Assembly (NCBI RefSeq): GCF_965225875.1
Contig: NZ_CBDDBS010000003.1
Location: 1,798,001-1,862,000, forward strand
Direction of reading: 5' to 3'
Length of the DNA stretch: 64,000 bases
DNA from: Haliscomenobacter sp965225875
GTDB lineage: Bacteria > Bacteroidota > Bacteroidia > Chitinophagales > Saprospiraceae
Shown: positions 33,288 to 42,459 of the stretch, piece after piece
Position numbering within the stretch: position 1 is the stretch's first letter
Layout: each line of letters opens with the position of its first letter
Made by a program: the position numbers and the translations under genes
The notes under the pieces: generated by a model
Told to the model about the DNA's origin: nothing
The model's database searches: none
Seen by the model: only the letters and a program-made list of their open reading frames with translations

Positions 33288-34682
33288 ATGAAAAAAAAGT
33301 ATGCCATTATTGATGTAGAAACAACTGGAGGAAAAGCATCTCGTGATCGCATTACCGAAATCGCCATTGTTCTACACGATGGCAATCAAATCATCGACAG
33401 CTGGGAAAGCCTCATCAATCCCGAAACCCCAATTCCCTGGAACATTACGGTATTGACGGGTATCACCGACCAAATGGTGGAAAATGCGCCTCGTTTTTTT
33501 GAGGTAGCTCGTAAAATTGTAGAAATGACCGAGGGTGCCATTTTTGTAGCCCACAACGCCCGTTTTGATTACAGCTTTATTGGGGAGGAATTCAAACGCT
33601 TAGGCTATACCTATACCCGGCGACAATTGTGTACCCTACGCCTGGCTCGTCAAACCCTTCCTGGTTTGTATGCCTACGGATTGGACGCGCTATCCCGCCA
33701 TTTCAACATCCAGAACCATGCCCGCCACCGCGCCATGGGGGACGTACAAGCCACCATCAAGGTGCTTGAATACATTTTACAGCACGAAGACAACCGGGAA
33801 AAAGCAGACCTCTTGATCAATCTGGGCATCAAAGAATCCATGCTGCCCAAAAACCTGAGTTTGGAAACCATTCATGCCCTACCCGAAGCTTGTGGGGTGT
33901 ACTATTTTCACAACGAGGCCAATGAGGTCGTATATGTGGGCAAAAGCATCAATATTCAAAAACGCATCGCCGAACATTTTGCCGACAAAACGGATAAAGC
34001 CCAAAAGCTTCAGGAGCAGGTGCACGATATTTCCTACGAAATCACCGGGAGTGAATTGATGGCCCTCTTGCACGAGTCTTTTGAAATCAAACGCCTCCTG
34101 CCGGGGATCAACCGGGCTCAACGCACCCGCAAGTTCCCCTATGTTGTGCACAGTTATTACAATTCTGATGGATACCTCTGCTTCGGGGTGGCCGAAACAG
34201 CTGCCAAAACCCGACGTAAATTGGAAATCCTGGCCGAATTCCCCAAAGTTTCTTCCGCTAAAGGTCGCATGAGCAGCGCCCGCCAAAAATTTGAGCTGTG
34301 CGAAAAATTCTTCAATTTTAACCCCAATGCTACTGGTCCTTGTTTTCACTACCACATCCAACAATGTGCGGGAGCTTGTATGCAAAAAGAACCTCCAGAG
34401 GAGTACAATGAGCGAGCACTGCGGGCCAAGGAATACCTATGTAAGATCTTTGATCACAATTTTTTCATCATTGACCAAGGGCGTGAAGAGGAAGAATGCG
34501 CCATAGTGTTGGTAGAAAATGGCCATTTACGCGGTTATGGCTACCTGGAACGGGAGGCGCTGGTACAGGACCCTGAAACCCTGCGCAACGCCATTCAACC
34601 AGTAACGGGCAATGCCGAAACGAACCGAATTATTGCGCGTTTTTTAAGCGAAAATCCACAAGTGGAAATAGTGAAGTTTTGA
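33288..34682 (+). CDS. DnaQ exonuclease fused to a GIY-YIG (UvrC-like) nuclease
   Basis: The 464-residue protein has an N-terminal DEDDh exonuclease domain (1-170: DVETTG at 9-14, HNARFDYSFIGEEF from 89, HRAMGDVQAT with D152). A GIY-YIG endonuclease domain follows at about 200-280 (GVYYF and VVYVGKS). The last third has CFHYHIQQCAGAC, which recalls the Cys-rich part of UvrC and Cho. The fusion is known from several bacterial phyla, and a role in nucleotide excision repair or DNA end processing is inferred. It follows recQ on the same strand but has its own candidate promoter. Confidence 0.9.
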   Translation: MKKKYAIIDVETTGGKASRDRITEIAIVLHDGNQIIDSWESLINPETPIPWNITVLTGITDQMVENAPRFFEVARKIVEMTEGAIFVAHNARFDYSFIGEEFKRLGYTYTRRQLCTLRLARQTLPGLYAYGLDALSRHFNIQNHARHRAMGDVQATIKVLEYILQHEDNREKADLLINLGIKESMLPKNLSLETIHALPEACGVYYFHNEANEVVYVGKSINIQKRIAEHFADKTDKAQKLQEQVHDISYEITGSELMALLHESFEIKRLLPGINRAQRTRKFPYVVHSYYNSDGYLCFGVAETAAKTRRKLEILAEFPKVSSAKGRMSSARQKFELCEKFFNFNPNATGPCFHYHIQQCAGACMQKEPPEEYNERALRAKEYLCKIFDHNFFIIDQGREEEECAIVLVENGHLRGYGYLEREALVQDPETLRNAIQPVTGNAETNRIIARFLSENPQVEIVKF

Positions 34683-34687
34683 TTTGG

Positions 34688-34797
34688 GTTGAGAAGGTTG
34701 AGGGAGCTTGAGGAAGGTTGAGGCTACCGCAGCGATTTGGACAAAGTCATTGTCAAAAACGCTGCGGTAGCCTCAACCTCCCTCAACCTTCCTCAAC
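34688..34797. repeat. Palindromic repeat family C, GACA/TGTC core, copy 1
   Basis: Arms of about 38 bp (three mismatches) are made of GGTTGAGG words and end in GGCTACCGCAGCG and CGCTGCGGTAGCC. The loop holds GGACAAAGTCATTGTCAA, itself able to pair. The same core occurs at 63104-63214. It fills the gap between two convergent genes. Confidence 0.85.
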
Positions 34798-34804
34798 TCC
34801 CCCA

Positions 34805-35989
34805 CTATATCTTCACAAAAATCCGCTTCCGGTACATCCAATTCAGCACCAAAAACTGCATGGCTAGAAACACCGTACCACTGACCAAAGTCCGGTACCC
34901 TTCTCCAAAAATCATATCGTACTGAGGATGCACATTAATTCGGAAGGAGGAATCGATGAAACCAATCACGGTATGCGCCAGCACATAAGCGGCTATTGAA
35001 TTCATACCCAACACTTTGAAAACATAAAACCAAGAACCTTGCTGTTTCAAGTCCGCTATGTAATAAAAACCGGCCAGCAAGATAAAACACCAACCACCAC
35101 TGAACAAAGTCCAACTCGGCGTCCAAATGCGTTTAACATTGGGGCAAATGCCCAGAATACTCAACAAGAATCCTACAGCCAGAAATACCAGCCCAAACAA
35201 CAACAACTTACGCAGCAGCAAACGGGTTGATTCAGCGGTTTTGAGCCATTGCCCGGCAATCAAGCCCAAAATCATGGTGCCCAGAGTAGGAATAAAACTC
35301 AAAGTCGCGTAGCCGCCTCCGTTGAATCGGAATACATTTTCCCGGGGAAAAAGATTCAAAAACCAGCGGTCGAACGCCCAGGCAGCATTGGTATTTTTGT
35401 TCCAATGTGCGGCAAAACCTTGCGCATGATGCGGCCAATCTGCCGCTACCCCCGCCTCGGCCCAGTTGAAATCGGGGCCAGGTAAGGGGTAAATGGCAAA
35501 CAAAGCCCAATAGGCCAGCAAAATGCCCGCAAAGGCAATCCACTGCCAGCGCTCTTTTGCCCATCCCAGGGCAAAAAGGAATACATAACCTAGGCCAATC
35601 TGAGTCAGCGTATCTTCAAAGGTGAAATTGGTTTGTTTGGCGTACATCGAACGCAGGAAAATGCCCAACAAAATTAGGATCAGCGCCCGGCGAAAAGTAT
35701 GCCCCCAAACCTGCCAGTTGTTTTGCCCACTGGCTTGCCGGCTAGCCAGTGAATAAGGCAAGGCTACACCCACCAAAAAGGAAAAGGAAGGCTGGATTAA
35801 ATCGTGCAAGGAACAACCCACCCAGGGTACATGGCTCTGGTGAAAATGCAAAAAGGCCCAGAAGCCACTATCGGGAAAAGCTTTGGCGACATGGCCAAAT
35901 TCCCATACTTCGGCCATCATCAGAAACATGACAAAACCCCGGTAGATGTCGACAGAGGCGAGGCGGGTAGGCAGAGGGACGTTAGGCAT
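34805..35989 (-). CDS. DUF5009 / HGSNAT-like membrane acyltransferase
   Basis: The ATG at 35989 gives 394 residues. The N-terminal signature RLASVDIYRGFVMFLM and the segment SLHDLIQPSFSFLVGVALPYSLA identify the DUF5009 family. This family is related to heparan-alpha-glucosaminide N-acetyltransferase, which carries acetyl groups across a membrane onto sugars. About ten hydrophobic segments can be counted. A role in modifying cell-surface or periplasmic glycans is plausible but not shown. It converges on the exonuclease fusion gene and is divergent from the DUF819 gene. Confidence 0.85.
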   Translation of the reverse strand: MPNVPLPTRLASVDIYRGFVMFLMMAEVWEFGHVAKAFPDSGFWAFLHFHQSHVPWVGCSLHDLIQPSFSFLVGVALPYSLASRQASGQNNWQVWGHTFRRALILILLGIFLRSMYAKQTNFTFEDTLTQIGLGYVFLFALGWAKERWQWIAFAGILLAYWALFAIYPLPGPDFNWAEAGVAADWPHHAQGFAAHWNKNTNAAWAFDRWFLNLFPRENVFRFNGGGYATLSFIPTLGTMILGLIAGQWLKTAESTRLLLRKLLLFGLVFLAVGFLLSILGICPNVKRIWTPSWTLFSGGWCFILLAGFYYIADLKQQGSWFYVFKVLGMNSIAAYVLAHTVIGFIDSSFRINVHPQYDMIFGEGYRTLVSGTVFLAMQFLVLNWMYRKRIFVKI

Positions 35990-36134
35990 AAGTGAAGGTG
36001 TTTTTTTATTAACCAAAAATAGCTTTTTTCCTTACGAAATATCACTTCCAATACAAATAAACTATCTTGGTCGGCACTAAGTATGACGCAAAAAATTACT
36101 TCCCGATTTTTCTGCGTTACCAAAATCATCCTCC

Positions 36135-37310
36135 ATGCCCTTCTTTCAAGACCCGTTGGCCATTTTCGCCATATTGATGCTCAACATCATCATTTGTGAA
36201 CAACTGTGCAAACTACCCTATTTCCGAGCCTTCGGCAGTGCGCTGCTGGTGATCATCACCACTGCCATCACGGCCAATTTGGGCATCATTCCCTCGGCCA
36301 GTACCCCTGCGCCCTTGTACGATGGGATTTTCACCTACCTGGCACCTTTGTCTATTTTTTACCTTTTGCTCACCGTCAATTTGCGCGGCCTTAAAAAAGC
36401 GGGCGCACCCATGATTTTGTTTTTTCTCTTGGGCTCGATTGGAACCATGCTGGGCGTGTTGGCAGGCATGTATTTGATAAAGGGGCCGGACACCTTGGGC
36501 GATTCCTTTTTTGCCCTGGGTGGTATGTTCACTGGAACCTACATCGGAGGCAGTAGCAATTTTAATGCGCTGGCCCTGCACTACAATGTCAATAAAGAAG
36601 GGAACTTGTACGCAGCTGCGACTGCCGCCGACAACATCATCACCGCTTTGTGGATGGTGGTGACCCTTTTATTGCCCCCCTTGCTACAGCGTTATTTCCC
36701 ACGCCAGCAAAAAGGCCCGTTGGAAGCTGAAGAACAACAACGCCTGACCGATGAGGCCCATGCCCACATCAACGACCAGGAGCAACTCAATCCATTGGAA
36801 CTGAGCATCCTTTTGGGTGTGGGGGCCCTGGCCTTGTACATTTCTCAGTGGTTCGCCAGTCTATTTCCGGGTATTCCGATGATCATTTTTTTGACCACCC
36901 TGGCGCTGATCATGGCTCAATTTCCAATTATTCAACGGCTTAGAGGTTTGCGCCTGGTTGGGATGTTTTGCATTTACCTCTTTTTGGCAGTCATTGGAGC
37001 CTATTGTGATTTGGCGGCTTTAATGCGGGATGGACAATTGGCCATTTCCATGCTGATGCTGGTGACAATTTTGGTACTGGTACACGGCAGCTTGCTTTTT
37101 GGTCTTGGAGGCTTGCTCAAACAGGATTGGGATGTTTTATCCATAGCTTCACAAGCCAACATTGGTGGTTCGGCGTCGGCGTTGGCCTTATCTAAAGGGC
37201 TCAACCGCGCTGATTTACACTTGCCTGCCATCCTGGTTGGGGCCCTGGGCAATGCCATTGGAACCTATTTGGGAATTTTGATTGCGGAGTACTTGAGAAC
37301 CTGGGGGTGA
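36135..37310 (+). CDS. DUF819 family integral membrane protein
   Basis: The 391-residue protein has about ten transmembrane segments and typical DUF819 (YjcL-like) features. These are an N-terminal helix pair, GSSNFNALALHYNVNKEGNLYAA in the middle, a hydrophilic central loop (about 195-220, EAEEQQRLTDEAHAHINDQ), and a C-terminal half with ANIGGSASALALSKGL. The two glycine- and serine-rich loops (YIGGSSNFNA and NIGGSASALA) at similar places in each half suggest an internal repeat, as in inverted-repeat transporters. Function is unknown. Confidence 0.85.
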   Translation: MPFFQDPLAIFAILMLNIIICEQLCKLPYFRAFGSALLVIITTAITANLGIIPSASTPAPLYDGIFTYLAPLSIFYLLLTVNLRGLKKAGAPMILFFLLGSIGTMLGVLAGMYLIKGPDTLGDSFFALGGMFTGTYIGGSSNFNALALHYNVNKEGNLYAAATAADNIITALWMVVTLLLPPLLQRYFPRQQKGPLEAEEQQRLTDEAHAHINDQEQLNPLELSILLGVGALALYISQWFASLFPGIPMIIFLTTLALIMAQFPIIQRLRGLRLVGMFCIYLFLAVIGAYCDLAALMRDGQLAISMLMLVTILVLVHGSLLFGLGGLLKQDWDVLSIASQANIGGSASALALSKGLNRADLHLPAILVGALGNAIGTYLGILIAEYLRTWG

Positions 37311-37331
37311 TTTTTACAAAAACTAGTCTTG

Positions 37332-37365
37332 TTTGTTGTATTTATAAACTTTTTATTTATTTTTG
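37332..37365 (+). promoter_or_regulatory. Candidate promoter of the DUF1761 gene
   Basis: TTTG (37332-37335) and TATTTTTG (37358-37365) match the -33 and -7 boxes with a 22-bp spacer; the ATG at 37403 lies 38 bp downstream. Confidence 0.55.
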
Positions 37366-37402
37366 AGCACAAACACCTTTATTAACTCGAAAAAACGAAA
37401 AA

Positions 37403-37903
37403 ATGGCTTTGAACTATCTACTGGTCTTTCTCACCGGATTGATTCCGATTCTGACTGGTTTTGTCTGGTATAACCCCAAAGTTTTTGGCAATACCTGGAT
37501 GAAAGCAGCCGGAGTTACACCAGAACAAGGCAAAAGTATGAACATGCTGTTGACCTTTGGGCTAACTTACCTCTTTAGTCTCATGTTGTCGATGATCTTG
37601 TTTTCGGTGGTCATTCACCAAACTCACCTCTATTCCATCTTGTTGGGCAGCCCTGGGTTTGGGCAGGAAAATTCAGATTTGATGAACTATATCGAAGAGT
37701 TCATGGCCAAATACGGCGGCAATTACCGCACCTTCAAACACGGTGCCTTGCATGGAACCATTGCAGGCATATTTTTTGCGCTGCCAGTCATTGCAGTCAA
37801 TGCCCTATTTGAAATGAAAGGGTTCAAATACATCGCTGTGAATGCAGGGTTCTGGATTTTGAATTTGATGTTGATGGGCGGGATTATTTGTGCGTTTGGG
37901 TAA
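37403..37903 (+). CDS. DUF1761 family membrane protein
   Basis: The 166-residue protein has four predicted membrane helices: LLVFLTGLIPILTGFVWY, LLTFGLTYLFSLMLSMILFSVV, GTIAGIFFALPVIAVNAL and YIAVNAGFWILNLMLMGGIIC. The motif GFVWYNPKVFGNTWMKAAG is typical of DUF1761. Function is unknown. It has its own candidate promoter and is followed by a decayed family B palindrome. Confidence 0.85.
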   Translation: MALNYLLVFLTGLIPILTGFVWYNPKVFGNTWMKAAGVTPEQGKSMNMLLTFGLTYLFSLMLSMILFSVVIHQTHLYSILLGSPGFGQENSDLMNYIEEFMAKYGGNYRTFKHGALHGTIAGIFFALPVIAVNALFEMKGFKYIAVNAGFWILNLMLMGGIICAFG

Positions 37904-37909
37904 TTTTTC

Positions 37910-38001
37910 TTAGGTGATTACTTAAGTGCCTTAGGTTTCTTAGGTGGTGAATATTGTTTTTTACCACTTAAGAAACCATAAAAACCAAAGACTCACCTTA
38001 G
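37910..38001. repeat. Palindromic repeat family B, copy 3 (decayed)
   Basis: Left arm CTTAAGTGCCTTAGGTTTCT... (to about 37951) matches copies 1 and 2 well. The right arm (37961-38001, TTACCACTTAAGAAACC...) has gaps and changes, so pairing is partial. Orientation is as in copy 1 (GGTGAA toward the loop). Confidence 0.75.
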
Positions 38002-38122
38002 ACTACAGACTAGTTAATTGTCCTAAAAATTATTAATTCAGAATTACAAAAAATCGGTTCTGTTCGCAACCTAGCTAAGTTTCTGTTTGTCAATACCGAC
38101 ACAACATCAAACACCTTTTGTC

Positions 38123-39175
38123 ATGGAGACCTTAGCCCGTGAAATCAGCACCCTACAAACTCCTTCTGCCCAATATTTTATTTTTAACCAGCATAAGATC
38201 ATTGATTCCTATAGTGCAGGTTTGGCCCAGGTTGAACAGCAAATTACTGTCAATGCCAATACCACTTACCACGCTTTTTCGCTGACCAAAACCTTCACTG
38301 CTTTGGCAGTTTTGCAGTTGGCAGAACAAAACAAACTGGACATCGACCACCCGGTGGTTCAATACTTACCAGGATTCCATTTTGGTCCCGACATTACCAT
38401 TCGGCAATTGCTCAGCCATACCGCAGGTATTGCCAATCCCATTCCGATCAGTTGGATTCACCTATTGGAAGAACATACTAATTTCGATCGCGACGAATAT
38501 TTTGAGCCCATCATGGCCAAAAACCGTCGGGTTAAATCCAAACCCAATGAGCGGTTCATGTACAGCAATTTGGGCTACATCGTCCTCGGCCAGCTCATTG
38601 AAAAGGTCAGTGGGCAGGCATATGAAGTGTATGTGGCGGAGCACATCATTGCCAAATTGGGATTGAACAATGAAGACCTGGGCTTTACCATAACGGCACC
38701 TGAGCACCACGCTACCGGTTACCACAAAAAAAATTCCTTCTTCTACCTCATTCTGGGGCTGTTCATGGACAAGGCCAAGTTTTTTGACAAAACCGAAGGT
38801 GCCTGGAAATCCCTCAAACCATTCTACCTCAATGGAGCCCCATACGGTGGCCTGATTGGTAAACCCATGGCTTTTGTCCGCTACATCCAGGCTTTGCTGC
38901 AGGAGGACAGTCCCTTGTTGTCAAAACCTTACAAAACCCTGCTTTTCCAGGAAAACCATACCAACAATCAACAAAAAACGGGCATGGCCTTGTCCTGGTT
39001 TACTAGTGAACTCCAAGGGCATCGGTTTTTCACCCATGCTGGCGGGGGCCCAGGCTATTATTGTGAAATGAGGCTATACCCCGACTTAAAAATGGGTAGT
39101 GTGCTCTTTTTTAACCGAACTGGGATGTCCGATGAACGGTTTCTGAGCAAGTTGGATGGCCAATACCTTAAGTAG
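38123..39175 (+). CDS. Serine hydrolase, class C beta-lactamase fold, cytoplasmic type
   Basis: ATG at 38123 gives 350 residues; a TTG at 38087 would add twelve. The active-site motifs are SLTK in AFSLTKTFTALAVLQ, YSN in FMYSNLGYIVLGQLIEK, and HAG in FFTHAGGGPGYY. No signal peptide or lipobox is visible with either start, unlike the two relatives in this window, so it may act in the cytoplasm or be anchored by another route. Substrate unknown; esterase or peptidase activity is likeliest for the family. Confidence 0.85.
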   Translation: METLAREISTLQTPSAQYFIFNQHKIIDSYSAGLAQVEQQITVNANTTYHAFSLTKTFTALAVLQLAEQNKLDIDHPVVQYLPGFHFGPDITIRQLLSHTAGIANPIPISWIHLLEEHTNFDRDEYFEPIMAKNRRVKSKPNERFMYSNLGYIVLGQLIEKVSGQAYEVYVAEHIIAKLGLNNEDLGFTITAPEHHATGYHKKNSFFYLILGLFMDKAKFFDKTEGAWKSLKPFYLNGAPYGGLIGKPMAFVRYIQALLQEDSPLLSKPYKTLLFQENHTNNQQKTGMALSWFTSELQGHRFFTHAGGGPGYYCEMRLYPDLKMGSVLFFNRTGMSDERFLSKLDGQYLK

Positions 39176-39275
39176 GAAAATGTAAGACATTAACAGGCAG
39201 CAATAAAAACTAAACTATTCCTGAAAAAACCCAGCTTTTCCCCCTATCTTCGCGGCTTAACCTTTACCGAAGACC

Positions 39276-42200
39276 ATGAATTCCAAGCCGCTCCTTTGCA
39301 TCTTCTTGAGTGTCATTGCATTGACGTCTTTTGCCCAAAAAAACAAAAAAGCGCCCCAGATCACTCCACCTGCTCAAACTACCGCTGCGCCAATTTCTAC
39401 ACCCTTGACTACCAGTCAACTCAAAGCACTCAAATACCGCTTTGTAGGGCCAAGTCGTGGAGGGCGTTCTACCGCGGTGGAAGGGGTTCGGCAAGAACCG
39501 AATACCTTCTACATGGGAGCAACGGGCGGCGGCGTTTGGAAAACAACTGACGCGGGTTTGACCTGGAACAACATCTCCGATCAGGACATCAAAACCGCTT
39601 CGGTAGGCGCCATTGCGGTAGCCCCCTCCGATCCGAATGTGGTGTATGTCGGCATGGGTTCCGCAGATCCTCGCGGCAATGTGATCCCCGGGGATGGCAT
39701 GTACAGAAGTACCGATGCGGGTGCACATTGGAAACAAGTTGGTCTGGAAAAAGCCGGGCAGATCGGCAAAATTGTGGTCCATCCCCAAAACCCTGACCAA
39801 CTCTACGTAGCTGTGTTGGGCAATGTATTTGGTCCCAGCGATCAGCGCGGCATTTTCCGCAGCAAAGACGCTGGCAAAACCTGGGAAAAAATCCTCTACG
39901 TCAGTGATAAAACCGGAGCTATCGAGTTGGTAGCCGATCCCAGCAATCCCCGCATTCTTTACGCTGGTTTTTGGACCGCCGAGCGCAAGTCCTGGACCTT
40001 TATCGACGGGAGTGTCGAAGGAGGCGTTTGGAAAAGCCTCGATGGCGGTGATACCTGGGAAAAACTGGGCGGTGGCTTGCCTACTGGGCTGGTTGGCCGG
40101 GTTGGTATTGCCGTTTCCCCCGTAAAACCTTCCCGCGTATGGGTTCAAATGGAAGCCCAGGAAGAAACCAAGGGTGGTCTGTACCGCTCTGAAGACGGTG
40201 GTAAAAGTTTCACCAGAGTCTGTCGCGATCACAGCATCCGCCAACGGGCCTGGTACTACTCGCGCATTTATGCCGACCCCAAGGACGAAAACACCGTGTA
40301 CAACCTCAACGTCAGTTTTATGAAGTCCATTGATGGGGGCAAAAGTTTTACCCGCATCTCGGTACCACACGGCGATACCCACGTACTCTGGATCAACCCT
40401 GACAATCCCAATCAGATGATCCAGGGCAACGACGGTGGTGCCTGTGTGACCCTCAATGCTGGCCGCACCTGGAGCAGCCAACTCAATCAACCCACCACCG
40501 AGTTTTACCGTCTTACGCTCGACAATCAGTTCCCCTACCGCTTGTACAGCGCACAGCAGGACAATTCTACCATTTCTATACCCAGCCGTTTTGACAATGC
40601 TCTGACTCCACAGGAACTCTGGCATGAAGTCGGCGGCGGGGAAAGTGGCCACATCGCCGTTGACCCACGCAACCCGAATGTGGTGTATGCGGGCAATTAC
40701 ATTGGTCAAATCACCAAAACAGACCTGAGCCGTGGCCATCGCCGTGACGTAGTGGCATATCCACAAATGCACGATGGAACTGCCCCTCGGGATATTCGTT
40801 ACCGATTTCAGTGGAACGCGCCTATTCGGGTTTCGCCACACAATCCTGATGTCATCTACCACTGTTCGCAATATGTACACCGCTCGCCCGATGGGGGCCG
40901 TACCTGGGAGGTCATCAGTCCCGATCTGACCACGGATAAGGATAAATTTCAGGATATTCCCGGTGGTCCAATCCAGCACGACCATACCGGGGTAGAGTTG
41001 TATACCACCATTTTTGCCTTTGAAGAATCTGCGCAAACCGCCGGTGAACTCTGGGCGGGTAGCGACGATGGGCGAGTACACCTCTCCCGTGACAATGGCA
41101 AAAACTGGAAAGAAATCACCCCTAGCAACATTCCACTGGAAGGTACGGTGAACATGATCGAGCTCTCCAGCCATGCCCCCGGTCGCGCACTCATCGCTGT
41201 CCACAAATACCGCGAAAACGACTTCAAACCTTACATCTTTTTAACCAATAACTACGGCCAAAGCTGGACTTTATTGACCGATGGCAAAAATGGCATCCCA
41301 GCTGATCACTACGTCAAAGTGGTGCGGGAAGATCCAAAGCGTAAGGGTTTATTGTACGCCGGAACAGAATACGGCATGTACGTCTCTTTTGATGAAGGAA
41401 AAAACTGGCAAAGCTTCCAGTTTAACTTGCCTCCAGTGTCTATCGCTGACCTGGCTATAAAAAATGACGATTTGGTAATGGCTACCCACGGCCGGGGCTT
41501 CTGGATCATGGATGACCTAACGCCTTTGCACAGCATTCCCCAAAATGTTGAAGCCGAAGCGACGTTGTTCAAACCCCGCGTGGCCTACCGCAACCAGTTC
41601 AGTGGGTTCCGTGGCGCTGCTGCACCCGATCCGAGTCCCAACGGCGCTATCCTCTATTATTTTGCCAAAGCAAAAAAGGCGGGTGATACCGCAGTGTTGC
41701 GCCTTTCGATCATTGACCCACAAGGAAAAACCCGGAAAGTTTACGCTTCCAGTCCTGGTGACAAAGAAGAGATATTGGCCTGGCGTGATGGCCTCAATCG
41801 CCTCGAATGGGATTTGACTTATGAAGGTCCCGAAGCCCTGCCTGGTGCGCAATTTTCATTGGCCGATATGAGTCCCGTAAAAGCCATGCCCGGTGCACAC
41901 AAAATTGTACTGGAATACAAAGGCACGCGGCAAGAACAAACGCTGGAAGTCAAAAAAGACCCCCGCTGGGCCCAAAGTGATGCCGACTTGCAAGCGCAAT
42001 ACGATTTGGCCATGCAGGTAAAAGAATTGTTCAACACCTGCCATACCACCATCGCCGATTTGCGCTCCTGGCGCGCTCAAATCAAAGACGTGTTGGAACG
42101 CAGCAGCAAATACAAACCCAATGTGGCCAAAGCCATCAAAACAGCGGGCGACCCACTGGTCAAATCCTTGAACGAGTTGGAAGAAAAATTGATCCAAACC

Positions 42201-42452
42201 AAAAGTGAGGTTGGGCAAGACCCCATCAATTATCCTTCCCAAATCGACGACCAGATGGCTTATTTGTACTCGATTGTAAACAACCAGGACGATCGCCCCA
42301 ACGCTGGTTGTTATGAAAGATTGGAAGACCTGAAAAAAGCTTTTGCCCCATTGCAAAACCAATTGAAAGCGATCAGAACCAACGACGTAGCGGCATTTAA
42401 CCGCTTGTTGCAGCAACAAAGCATTCAATTGATCATGACTAAAGAAAGGTAA
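39276..42452 (+). CDS. Secreted sortilin/VPS10-like BNR-repeat protein
   Basis: The 1058-residue protein has a signal peptide (MNSKPLLCIFLSVIALTSFA). It has a large N-terminal propeller region (about 45-760) with many Asp-box repeats: TDAGLTWNN, STDAGAHWKQ, SKDAGKTWEK, SLDGGDTWEK, SEDGGKSFTR, SPDGGRTWEV and SRDNGKNWKE. The last ~290 residues include a beta-rich part, then a helical tail (LAMQVKELFNTCHTTIADLR). It matches proteins annotated as VPS10/sortilin-domain glycosyl hydrolases in Bacteroidota; activity is not proven. A sequence near 39245 (TATCTTCG) could be a -7 box. The SNF2 helicase gene starts 7 bp after its stop. Confidence 0.87.
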   Translation: MNSKPLLCIFLSVIALTSFAQKNKKAPQITPPAQTTAAPISTPLTTSQLKALKYRFVGPSRGGRSTAVEGVRQEPNTFYMGATGGGVWKTTDAGLTWNNISDQDIKTASVGAIAVAPSDPNVVYVGMGSADPRGNVIPGDGMYRSTDAGAHWKQVGLEKAGQIGKIVVHPQNPDQLYVAVLGNVFGPSDQRGIFRSKDAGKTWEKILYVSDKTGAIELVADPSNPRILYAGFWTAERKSWTFIDGSVEGGVWKSLDGGDTWEKLGGGLPTGLVGRVGIAVSPVKPSRVWVQMEAQEETKGGLYRSEDGGKSFTRVCRDHSIRQRAWYYSRIYADPKDENTVYNLNVSFMKSIDGGKSFTRISVPHGDTHVLWINPDNPNQMIQGNDGGACVTLNAGRTWSSQLNQPTTEFYRLTLDNQFPYRLYSAQQDNSTISIPSRFDNALTPQELWHEVGGGESGHIAVDPRNPNVVYAGNYIGQITKTDLSRGHRRDVVAYPQMHDGTAPRDIRYRFQWNAPIRVSPHNPDVIYHCSQYVHRSPDGGRTWEVISPDLTTDKDKFQDIPGGPIQHDHTGVELYTTIFAFEESAQTAGELWAGSDDGRVHLSRDNGKNWKEITPSNIPLEGTVNMIELSSHAPGRALIAVHKYRENDFKPYIFLTNNYGQSWTLLTDGKNGIPADHYVKVVREDPKRKGLLYAGTEYGMYVSFDEGKNWQSFQFNLPPVSIADLAIKNDDLVMATHGRGFWIMDDLTPLHSIPQNVEAEATLFKPRVAYRNQFSGFRGAAAPDPSPNGAILYYFAKAKKAGDTAVLRLSIIDPQGKTRKVYASSPGDKEEILAWRDGLNRLEWDLTYEGPEALPGAQFSLADMSPVKAMPGAHKIVLEYKGTRQEQTLEVKKDPRWAQSDADLQAQYDLAMQVKELFNTCHTTIADLRSWRAQIKDVLERSSKYKPNVAKAIKTAGDPLVKSLNELEEKLIQTKSEVGQDPINYPSQIDDQMAYLYSIVNNQDDRPNAGCYERLEDLKKAFAPLQNQLKAIRTNDVAAFNRLLQQQSIQLIMTKER

Positions 42453-42459
42453 ATAACGT

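Noticed and set aside
39264..41204. A 646-codon open frame antisense to the sortilin-like gene
   Set aside because: It is the mirror of a strongly supported gene with a signal peptide and Asp-box repeats. The antisense product has no recognisable motifs, and long antisense frames arise from codon bias.
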